A DNA stretch of 64,000 nucleotides, taken from positions 10,558,001-10,622,000 of the forward strand of contig CM048560.1 in NCBI GenBank assembly GCA_026413225.1, in the 5' to 3' direction. Source of the stretch: Otis tarda (lineage: Eukaryota > Chordata > Aves > Otidiformes > Otididae). Position 1 is the first letter of the stretch. Each line of letters starts with the position of its first letter. This document shows, piece after piece, positions 13,661-24,400 of the stretch. The notes beneath the pieces were generated by a model, which saw only the letters and a list, made by a program, of their open reading frames with translations, made no database searches and was not told the DNA's origin. The translations under genes and the position numbers were made by a program.

Positions 13661-16600
13661 ATGAGGAGTTACTAAGGACTATTTTTGTCTGTTTGGAAAA
13701 TTTATCTTGAATAGTCTCAGGGAGGAAAGAAAGAAAGATCCCAAAAATGTCAGTAAAAATTATCTTTAAAAAAAAAAAAAAGGAAACATTTCTATCACAT
13801 GCTGAGCTTTCTTTCAGTTCAGATTTTATTTTCTGAAAGCTGAATTTATCTTACGGGAAAAAAACCCAAAAGCTGAAACAAGAAAACATGGGGTGGGGGC
13901 CTTAAAAGCTGAGCTGTTTTGAGGCTCAGTTTCAAAGCAAACATATCACTGTAATGAGAAGTGTCCTGGAAAAACAGGCTGCTCTCCCTGCCCAGCTCCG
14001 CTTGCCACCAGCCCCGGTCGGGATGTACGGAGGAGCGGGTTCAGCCCTGATGTGGTGCGGAGCCCATAGGACCATCTCTCCCTCTGGTCTGGCTGCTGAC
14101 AGTCCCGGGCACCCTCGGGAAGGAAAAAGCAGTGTCTGCAAGCCTGGCTGGAGTCCACAGCAAAAATCGTACCGATTTCTGTAGCCCTGCACGGTGTTTT
14201 CATGGGCTGTGCCCCCGGCCCTGTTGAGGCCTTTTTCCTTGGTCCAGCCACACTGGTGCCGTAGACAGCCCCGCAGCATCCTGCAAGGAGAGGAGAGGGA
14301 TCTGCTGGGAGCCCTGCTAGGAAGTGTCCCCTCTTTCACTGGGATTTGAGAAGTTAAATTGGGACCTTTTAAAGTAAAACAGCTGTGGTTTCCAACCATG
14401 GCCTTAGCCCAGGGGTCAGGAGATTACCCCTAAGGTCTCTGTGAAAGGTAACTCGGCGGAAGCAAGGTCACAGCCTTAAACTTGCTGCGTAAGAGTCTGC
14501 CTCTTCACTAGAAAATGTGTAAAGACCCACCAGTCAAAAGATGTTGAAAACCATTGGCTTATATGGTTTAAGAAGGAAGTTTCCAATGTAGTTCTTCCTC
14601 CCTCAGTAGCTCTTTAGATAAGTGGATTTCTGTTTCCCTCTAACAAATTCTTACAAACCAAAAGATTGCCTTGGTCCCAGAAGTGACAGTGCTGACTTAA
14701 TCCCACTTATGGGCAGCTAGGGGGAACAGATACTGGGGAGACAGAATAATGCTGTATTTTTTAATTCAGCTTTCTCACCTTACTCCAGAATGAGAATATT
14801 TTGCAGCATAAACAGTCTTTCCATCAGATACACTTGCATTTTGGCATAAACCCTCAAGTCAGCCATTGCAGTACGGATGGCAATGGCAAGACAACGGTAG
14901 GGCTGAGTTCTTGCAGTGTGACAGGGGTTTGAATCCCTGGCTATGGTTTTATATCCAGAATAAAGCAGCCAAGAGGCAGAGTAAAACACACAGCACCTTG
15001 GCAGAATCTAATCAACAGATCACTGAAAAATGGGCAAAACCTGATCTCTTTCAACAGGCTGCAGAGGTGTGGCAGCTCCGTACACGAGTGTTTGCAGCCT
15101 CAAAACCTAAACTGCCCTCTTGCTTTCAGTGCCACGCTAAGGAATTTAATTACTCCCCTCAGGCTTGGAAGCTGTCTGGACAGTTCAGCAGCGAATGAGC
15201 AAAAGAAACTTTCATAGCATGGATGTTGAAAGCATCCTTTAAATTAAATCGTGAATTATTCTCAGAAGGCAGGGCTTCCTCCTTGCTCACACAGTGCCAT
15301 CGCTTGGCTGGGCACGGTGATTCTTCCTAAGCCATGCGTCATGCTCTGGTAAAAGATGGCACAGTATTGACATGGATATAGTTTGATAGATTTTTTCATT
15401 AAAAAGGCAAATAAATGGATTTAGGAATTTTTGGCTCTGTTTAGGATGGTTTTTCCCCATGCCTCTTGAATTATACGTCAAAGTCCTCGGGAGCTCAAAA
15501 CAGGGTCTGAAACACAAGCAGAAAGGAAAAACGTCCTTCCCTATACGCGTCTTTCCCTGTCTCACGTTAGGGCTCACTCTTTTCCTGGGAAAATGCTGCT
15601 TTGTGTGTTACTGTGACAGCATGCAGAACGGTGAGCAGAATCGATTTTAAAATTTACATCTAAGTCAGGGAGCCCCTTGATGGAAGAGCTTACGTGGCTC
15701 TTAAAAACCCAAAAAGTTTTCAGTATGAACTAAACCGATGCAAATCAAAGTTATGTCCTGGTACAAATTGCATCTGTCCTGGGTTGAAATGTCAGCCAAG
15801 GTCTGACCCTGAGGTTTGACCTGGAGAGTCCAATTTGCCAGCCTATGATGACATTTCCACACTGATTTGGGAACTGCGCAAGGAAAGAGGTTTTTGAGAT
15901 CTGTTGGTACACTCACTGCTTCTAGAGCCAGCAGACTCCAGGCCAGTTAGACCAACAGAAAATGGATGCAGCAGTCACAGAGGTCTCCAGGTTTGCTAGT
16001 GAAATAGCAGCTCTTGAAGCATAAAAAGATACAGGGCTCAAATCCGCCCCAGATGCAAAAGGGAGGTTTGGGTTGCTGCTTGGGATGCTGGTCCAGAGGA
16101 CAGAAAAGGCAGCCAGCTTCCGTTTTCTAAATCTGCTGTTGGTAAATGCCCTGCGAAATGACTTCACTGTGTTGTAATTGTTCCTGGAGAAAGCTGGCCC
16201 AGTGGCTGGTAATGAAACTTTAGGCTGATGGAAACTGTTAAAATGCACTGCTGCTTTGCCTGTAGCGTTACAGTTAACAACTCAAAAGTCTTCATACTTT
16301 TTCTGCAAAACACATGGGAGTTTTATGCCTGGAATATCTGCAGCAATAAAGTGAATACGGTGCTTAATTTTTGTTTGCAGCATTAGAACTTGGAAAAGAA
16401 GAAAAAACTAAGGTTCAAGAATGAGATTTGGCGTTCATACTTTACATTCGGTTGGTATCTGTGGGTTTGGTACAGCCCATTACAGGGATTTAGACACTGG
16501 GGCAGATGTAGATTCCCAGTTCCTATACAGGCATCTAAAAGGGAACTAGGTGCCTACATTTTGTGGTAGGCCAACCCTTGTTGGGCTGGCCAACACTGAT

Positions 16601-16985
16601 TCACTGTAAAATTCGAGCTGACACCTGGTTCTGCCATCTGGACTCCCCGGAGTTAGAGAGCACTTGAGTCAAGGCTGGATTGCAGTTCTCGTTCAGATCA
16701 CCTCTGTGCTCGGTCGGGTTTCCCAGAGGAAGCTGTAACCCCACCTGAAGCGCCGCTTGGCACCCCTCAGCCCCATGCTCACCCAGGAAGGACCTCTCGG
16801 TCAGCGCCAACAGAATAGAGATAACCAGGCTCCCCTTCTCCGCTGGATGCCCGCCTCGCCTCCGCTCAGTATGAAGGCCTACAGCTAAGCTGCGGGTGAA
16901 AGATGGTGGCACTACTGTTCCCCAAAAGGCACTCAGCCAAATCCGACCAGAAACGCAGAACGCCTGCCAGCCAGTGGCAGTTCAG
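13661..16985. other. Gene-free intergenic stretch
   Basis: No exon supported. It holds a poly(A) run near 13,768-13,781 and the possible SINE head at 14.9 kb. A short AT-rich patch at 15,345-15,440 could be regulatory. Confidence 0.6.
14866..14965 (+). repeat. Possible tRNA-headed ancient SINE
   Basis: GGGCTGAGTTCTTGCAGTGT then GGGGTTTGAATCCCTGGCTA resembles the tRNA-derived head of MIR-type SINEs, with a pol III B-box-like GGTTTGAATCC. No convincing A box. Could be chance. Confidence 0.3.
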
Positions 16986-17160
16986 GACCGCCTCTCCCCT
17001 GACTGGGGCTGGCGTTTGTGGGACGCATTAGTCACGCAGGAGCTGTTAAAAGTGCTGCGGCGATAAATTGCGCAGTCATACATGGTCATTAAGCGATGAG
17101 TTTGCTCCGGGAGACAGCAGTACTTCAGAGCTTGACTAATCCCTTACAGATTGGAAACGG
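16985..17160. promoter_or_regulatory. CNE-like block upstream of GORAB
   Basis: Unbroken run of dense sites: CGCATTAGTCACGCAGG, GCGGCGATAAATTGCGCAG, GTCATTAAGCGATGAG. It mixes ATTA cores with CpGs retained outside a CpG island, which suggests constraint. Target gene unknown. Confidence 0.35.
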
Positions 17161-17499
17161 GGAGGGATGTGGTTAGGCACTGAAAACGTCCCCATTTTAT
17201 TGCCGATGATGTATTATTTAAGCCTCCAGTCCCCTGGACGGCTTCAGCTAAGCCTGGGGCTTGTGCCCTTGTGTTCCAGCCGGCTTTCTCCCAGTGGGAG
17301 GTAAGTTCATCTGCAAGACCTCTGATAGGCTTAAAGCAGCCACAAGAATTTGGGCTGAGTGGAAAAAAAAAACGCTCATTTTCATGGCTACTGAAAGAAT
17401 ATTGCTGTACATTGCAGGACCTTTTCAGTTTATACCTATGGAGGGAAGTATGTGTGCGCATCCTTGTGCATAATGGTCAAAGCAGACTTTCAGAAACAG

Positions 17500-17868
17500 C
17501 AGTATGAGGAAAAACACTACTTTTCCTTGTTGATTTCCTCACAGTGGCGTCACTGTGACTTATTAAAGCACATCAGCGCAGATGTCCCAGCCTCATAGGC
17601 CCCTAACAACACAGGTCCCACGGACACGCTCCGCATACGCTGCCAACGCAGCTCTAGATGCACTGGAGCAGGCATTTCGCCTGCTCTTACAACTACCTGA
17701 TTACAAATTATAAATGACCAGGGAGTCGTGGTGATGCTTCCTCCTTGAAGCCTGCTTTATTTGGGAGCGGCTCCTCCTCTTCACTTATGCCTAATTAGCT
17801 GGGACTCATTAGCTGGCACTCACCGAGCTCTTTATGGCATTACACTCTCAGGAGCTCCCGGGCAGTGC
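17500..17868. promoter_or_regulatory. CNE-like block just upstream of the GORAB CpG island
   Basis: Contains CTAATTAGCTGGGACTCATT and AGCTGGCACTC in tandem-like arrangement (two ATTAGCTGG words at about 17,793 and 17,809). It also has TGATTACAAATTATAAATG and the palindrome CAGGCATTTCGCCTG. Homeodomain-rich, near the GORAB promoter; it could serve GORAB or PRRX1. Confidence 0.35.
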
Positions 17869-17869
17869 C

Positions 17870-18480
17870 CCATGCACAGCACCAGCTGCATATGCCGTGT
17901 GCCAGGCCCACGACAGCCCGGATGCCTCGCCAGGAGCACCGCGGCCGTGACTGCCCGGCGGGCCCACCCACGGGGCGCTGGGCCTGCCCGCCCGCTGCGG
18001 CCGCCCTGCCAGCGCCCCTCGGCGCACCCCGTCCCATGCCATCTCCGGAGCCCGAAAGCAGGCCCCGCTCCCTCCCGCCCCAAAAGCCCCCAGCTACCCC
18101 ACACCCATTCCCCCAGTCGCCATCTTGCCCGCCCCGCCCCCGCCGCGTTGCCGTGGAGCCGTGAGGCCCCCCCGGCGCTACCGGCCGGGGCTGTCCGCGG
18201 CCTTCGCCTGCGGCGAGGGGGAGGCGGCGGCGGGGCAGCCGCGGGCCCTGCCTGCCGCGGTGCCCCGTCAGCGGAAGGAGGAAGCGCCATGGCCGAGGCC
18301 TGGGCCGGCTTCTCACAGGAGGAGCTGCGGCGCCTGCGGGGCCAGCGCCCAGGTACGGACCGCGACCAGGCTCTTGCGGGGGCCGGGTCTCGGGACCGGG
18401 CCGGCCGCAGCGCCCGTCCCGCTTGGTGAGGGGGCAGCAGGGCCGGGAGCGGCGCAGAGGAGCCTCCGGGCCCTGGACAC
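17870..18480 (+). promoter_or_regulatory. GORAB: GORAB CpG-island promoter with YY1 and GC boxes
   Basis: GC-rich, CpG-dense block spanning exon 1. CGCCATCTTG at 18118-18127 is a reverse-strand YY1 site. It is directly followed by GC boxes (CCGCCCCGCCCCC, about 18129-18141). No TATA box is seen. YY1 plus SP1 near the start is typical of housekeeping promoters, so transcription probably starts around 18,110-18,250. The exact start is inferred. Confidence 0.7.
18289..18352 (+). CDS. GORAB: GORAB coding exon 1
   Basis: Encodes residues 1-21 (begins [19 protein letters not shown]) and the first base of codon 22. The donor is CCCAG|gtacgg, giving a phase 1 intron. It sits at the 3' side of a CpG island. 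No other in-frame ATG lies nearby upstream (nearest about 17,871, implausibly far). Confidence 0.93.
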
Positions 18481-21400
18481 CCCATTACCCTCTGGCAGCT
18501 GCACCTACCGCCCTTCGTCCCCTTAGCGCCCTAAATCCACACCTCTGTCTGTCCTCTGAGCTCCTCCCATCCGTCTCCGCCTCAGACACCTTGGCCTCTC
18601 TGGGCAGCCCCTCGTTTACCCCAGGCAGCCTCTCGACCCCCCCGGCCCAGGCCCCGTCTCACTGTTCCCCTCAGTCTCCTGTCCAGCCTCTCTGTCTTTC
18701 CACCCGCAGCCTCTCTGTCACGTTTCCGGACTCCCCAGCCCCTTGTCCTGCACCCACTTCTGTCTGTCCACTACCCCACTCATGTTCCCAGCCCCCTCTT
18801 TGCCCATCTGTCACCTTGTCCTTCGCCATTCTTCATTTTATAAACCCCTGGTTTGCTCAGCAGACTGCCTGGGACCCTTCTTTAGCTCTACCTCTGTCTG
18901 TCCATGGTTCTCCCAAAAGTCATCTTATTCCTACCCATGGTTCCTTCTTTACTCCTGCAGTCCTGGCTCCTTATTTCTCCCTCTCCTCATGTTGGGTGCT
19001 CATATCCTCTAAAACTCTTGATTCTTAGGCTAACAAAACATTTCCAAGTTCCTAGGTTTTTCCACACATAGCCTTCCCTTGGCATGTCTTTTCCTTAGGT
19101 TGGTTTTGCACCAGTTTGCTTGCCCAGAAAAGCTAATTCACGGTCTGTCTTTGATCATAAGATTTGGTTTTAATTCTGTTTCTCCTACTCATCTGTTGAT
19201 AGATTTGTATGAATCCTCGGAGCAGCAGCATCGCCCTCATACTGCGAATAAGAGTCGGAAGCAAACACAAAGAGAAAAAGCCCTCCAGCAACAATGTCAG
19301 AAGCTGGGACTGCAGGGTGGAGCAGCCTCTGTTCCTCCTGAGCAGTTACTTTCTGTACCAAAACACAAGCCTGGTCATTGTCAGCAGGCAGTGCCACCAC
19401 CTCCTTCTGCTTCAGCAGGAGACCAAAGGCAAAGTGACAACCGAGAGCAGCAGAAGGAAGAGACGCCGGGAGATCCTTGTAATGGCAGTGACAATGCGCA
19501 GACCCGCCCTGCAAAGACAAACTCCAAAGTGGAGAAAAAGAAAGTGGAATTGTTAGTAAGTCAGTAAAATCAGGGGATGGGTTTTATTCTGTATTGACTC
19601 ATTCTTTTGTTGTACAGTAAAGTGAACTTTCCTGCATCTAATAGGAAGGTTTGAGAGATGATGTTTGCTTCCTCTGCATTGAACCTTTGTTTTTCATTGC
19701 TGCTTGGGCTAAACCCGATTCAAAACCAAATTCTGTAGCGTAATCCATGCACATACACACCATGCTGTCTTCAGATAATTCCTGTGGCTGTGGGACTCTA
19801 TATCCTAAAGTGCCCAAGATGGAGGACTGTGTTAATGGTTTATGAAGACTTAATCTCTCCCGTGTCGTGTTGTGTAGACCATTCAGAAACACTAGCTGGC
19901 CACGAAGCTTCCGTGCACCACTCCGTGCACCCAAATCAGGGGTCAGCAGCTTTCAAAGTGTGGTGTGCCAGACCCTGTCCATAGGATCTTAGAGGGGACT
20001 GAAGAGGTCTGAAGGTGCTTCCCACTGGAGAGGCAGCACTGTGGCACTCAGCAGCACTTGAGCGGAGAAGCAGCGTGTGGCTTCTCTCAAATTCAAAACT
20101 CAAAAGGATCTGGGAGGTTCTGTTTTGCACAGGTGTGCCTTGAGAGGCTGCAGCTGCTGGCCGTGCTGCCTGCCCAGCTCCCGGCTGGGATCATCTACCT
20201 GCAGTTAGCTGTCCCTTCAGCAGAATAGCAGCACTTTGAAGAGCAGTGCCAAATTCCTAGTGGGAGTGCAGCTCACCAGTAGTACTGGCTGTTCAGCTCC
20301 TTCCTAGTGGTGAAAAATACAGATGCTGTTTGACTGGGGAGAAGATAGCTAAAGCTTTGCAGAGAAGTTTTTCACTCTGTGGGAAGCAAATGACATTTAG
20401 GTGTAACAACCACCCCCCTGAATCTGCTGAATTAGTCTCAGCCTGTGTGCTTGAATTTAAATCTTATTAAAAATATTTCTCTGTATGAGGTTTTAGGAAT
20501 AGGGTGATAAGGAGAAGTCTGAAGAGATATTCTTGTGCAGAAATTATTGTTAAGATTAACATAGCTGAGTTACTTGAGTATTTTTAAGCTAAGCTATTTT
20601 TAAGCTGAGATTTCTTGAGAGAGGACATGAAGAACATAACAGAGTGGAGAACTGGCAAAGCAGTTTTTGTTTCTCCTTAATCCTGCCCAATTGTGTTGAG
20701 GCAGGTTATCCCCTCTCAGTTGAGACCTTGCGTTCCACCCTCTGGGGCTGGGTGTATCTCTTTGTAGATGTAGCCTAGGAAATGGAATCCATATAACTCT
20801 TTCCCTGGTGGTAAAAGTGAATTCTTGTTCTTCCTTGTTGCTCATTTTAATTGTAACTTTTACCAGCCTTTCGTTTCTATCGATTTAATTATTTGGGGGC
20901 TGTATTGTAAAGCAGACCCGTGAAAGGATCTTGTTTATGGAAAAAACATTTCCAAAAAAGAGGCTGTGTTGGCAGACTGAACAGATGGCGACTTGTAGCA
21001 GCCAGTAAGAAACTTGAAACTGCTTCTACCTAGTGGGGAAGCACATCCTTTAAATGAAAAATTCCATCAATTTCTGAAAAAGTGCTGTACGCTCTTTCTT
21101 CCAGCAAAGCTGAATTAACCGCCAGTTTACTTGCTTATGAAGATTTTTGTTCTGATCAGCAGATTGCATCTGGAAATGTTTTATTGGTCTGAATGACTTC
21201 TTGCAGATGATTTTTCTTTCCTCAGAACCAAAACCTGTTTATTGTTCCTTTGACATTTTTAGAGTTTGCTCCAGGAAATATGATGGTGAATATTTGTGTC
21301 ATTTGGGGAAGAGGGAGAGAAATGATCTTTCTATTAATTTTGATCTTCTTGTCAATGAGCAGGCAGGAGAAATCACGATGGGAAATCCTCCAGCAAGAGC

Positions 21401-24400
21401 AGCGGCTGATAGAAGAGAAGAATAAACGCAAGAAGGCACTCCTGGCCAAAGCTATTGCTGAGAGGTAAGGGGCTATGCTGCAGCATGGCCTGCGGCTGAG
21501 GAAGGGATTACTTTTCATCTGCAACCAGTTGCGTATCTTCTATTTAAATCTCCCTTTTTCCTCTTCACTGTGCTCTGTATGTACGGCTCCACAAACGAGC
21601 AGCTGTGATCGACGTTTCCCTTTGATGACAAGTGCTGGCTAAGAAGTTGTGATTAAGCTTTCACACTTCCAAAGCTGCAGCTCTGTGCACAGATGGAAAA
21701 GTTATTACACAATCGAGAATTAGCTGAAGTCCTTGTGCCTGTTAGTAAGGGCATGGTTGGAAGTTGAGGTGCTCGGATGCTCATCCCTGTTCTGTTCCTG
21801 ATTTGTTTTCACGAGATTTAGGGAAAGCTTATTTGATTCCTAGCCTGTGAAGGGAAACTATAGCTATTTCTGTTTGGGCCTTTGACTTTTCCTTGTTAGT
21901 ATATGAAAAGAGTTGAAAAGAGAAGGCAATCAACTTTAAGTTTAAGAAGGTACCATTTTTACCACTGGCTGATTTGAAATGATAAAAATTCACATATTCT
22001 CACAGTTGTTAGCTCTTACTCGTCAGGTGACTAGACTTTAAGGCATTGTACAGTGTTGTCTACCGAGATAGTTTAAGACTACCGGGAAGGCAAGGTTTGT
22101 AGGGAAGGATATTGGAGCAGCTGATAACAGTGGATCAAGGAAGGAGATGTGAATCTTTCAGGCTCACAGTGCTCTCCCAGACATGTGTTTTGTTCTGCCC
22201 ATCAAAGCTCTTGGGTAGCACAAGTGAGCATGGCCAGTACTGTGCAGAAGATTCTCTTTGAGGTGCTGAAGATTTTGTTTTCCTTTGCCAGGCAGAGATA
22301 AAACACAAGTACGTTTGGTCTGAGTCACTGTAGGACAGCAAACGTGTGTGACCACCAGGCTGGATTCTTCCTTCTGGAAGCAGAGCGTGAGGAGAGAGTG
22401 GAGGACTTGGAAGGTGATAGCTAGGGAGTTATGTCTGACATTGAAAGGCGTTGTTCAGGCTCTGAGCAATATTACAGGATGTCTGTTTCTCTCCACCTGC
22501 ATCAGCCAGTCTAATGCGAGATGGTGTCACGGCGTACACATCTAGTCTTGCTTTTAAGTACCTGCTTTGGGGTGTAAAGTGGTGGCTGAAAAGCATGCTT
22601 TTGCTGGTGGTGATGAATGACAGCAAAGTGACCTGGTGTAAAAGCTTGTTGAAGGTTACTTTGCTTCCTTGGGAGTGAAATCCATCAAAGCTGGCTGCCC
22701 TTAGCAACATTTACTTTTCAGACCTTAGGAATGAATAGGCTGAATTGAAAAAGGTTACATAAGGCTTGATTGAAATCCTTTGTGTTTGATGTAAAACTTT
22801 CCATTGACTTCATTGGGATTTGGCTAGGCCTTTTGGGAATAATTTTACAAAATGGAAATCAAGCTTGGGTTAGGTGACTTTTTGGCCCTTACTAACTAGG
22901 ATTCTTTGAAAGGGGATATTTGCAGGGCTAAATACTTTTCCCCCTCCTCCCCCCCAAGCCATTTCCTGTTTCCTTACACTGAGAACTACTTAGATACAGC
23001 AGCTTCTTGTGTGTTTCCACAGTGAAGAGACACAATCCATTTTAGGCACTTTGATTATAGTCATTACATAATTTTGCCGTAGTCCTTTAATAGCAGGCAT
23101 TTTAGATCCCTGTGGATATTAAAAAAGATCAAAAGTTTTAAACCATAAAGAAGAAACCTTCTGAATAACTCTTAAAGAAGTTAGTTGCTCTGCAAATGAG
23201 ATGAAGCCCATTATGTCAAGAAGAGAGGCTTGAAAACCAAAAAAAAAAAAAAAAAAGAAAAAAAAAGTCTTCCTTTTGCAGATCCAAAAGAACTCAAGCT
23301 GAAACAGTGAAACTAAAAAGGATTCAGAAGGAGTTACAAGCTCTGGATGACATGGTATCCGCTGACATTGGCATCCTGCGGAACCGCATTGATCAGGCCA
23401 GCTTGGACTACTCCTACGCCCGGTAAGTGGCAGACAGGGAGGAGGGAATAGCCCTGCCTGAGTGGAGGGAGAAAATGCTGTTTCCTCTCACTGAAGCAGG
23501 AATGGAGTTATGTCGTTGTAATAATGTGTAGTTAAAGTGGTCACAGTCTGGGGGGCTTTCAAATCTTGAAGTAGAAGTGTGCTTTTTATTTCCTAATTTT
23601 TCCCTTGGAATCTGGAAACTGAAGTAGGTTTTCTGACTGCAGACTGTGTTTTCCAGCTTCGTGCTGTCACGAGACATACTTACTGCTTTAACTGTGCAGT
23701 TGTCCATAAGCCCTGCTTTATTGTTTCAAGGTTGTTTATTTCTTCTCAGGGGGAAAGAATTTTTTTAACAGTCCTAAAATGAAAGTCCTTTTCAGGGAAA
23801 CTTGCTTGTTGATGACAGCTCTGGTCCTGTTGGAATCAATGGGACCAATTAAGCTTAAAACATATAATACTGCTGAAGTGCTTTTGGAACTGGGACCAAA
23901 CATTGAAGGAAAAAGCAAGCTTTCACCCTTCACAATGTGCCTTTAATCACTCTGGTTCTGATGAGTTCCTTAAATGCAAGAAATTAATCGGAACACCCTA
24001 TTAGTTGTGGGTAAACCACAACATCAGTAGATAAACATCGGCATGTTTGTGTAGCCATTTAATAAAATGGAAGTGTTCGCTTGCGGTTTTTCATTCACGA
24101 TTCAATGTGTTAAACGTGTATTTCTCCTTATGACTTCTGCTATAGGTTGACCACAGGCCAGTAAACATGGTAATTAGTCTTTAAAAAAATAGCAGCGGTA
24201 GCTAAAAAATAAGAATTTCTTTTGTGTAATTATAATTTGAAATATCTAAGATTAACTGTAGTTTCAGTAGCTGAGTGCATATGAATACTGAATTTCATAT
24301 CCTCAAGATGGAAAACCATTTCAGTGTATTTTAGGCTTATGTCTGATTTATAAAACCATTAAATGCTCCTGGAAATTTCCTTACCAAAATTTTGTAATAA

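Noticed and set aside
14341-14570. Possible hAT-type ends (ACCATGGCC.. and GAAAACCATTGGCTTA)
   Set aside because: Matches too short to separate from chance and no paired terminal repeat.
1-17869. NTMT2/METTL11B exons expected upstream of GORAB
   Set aside because: None of its conserved motifs were found. The gene is probably outside the window.
17761-18429. Long N-terminal extension of GORAB in the same frame
   Set aside because: Starts without a nearby ATG and translates CpG-island sequence into Pro/Arg/Ala-rich low complexity. The conserved protein begins at 18289.
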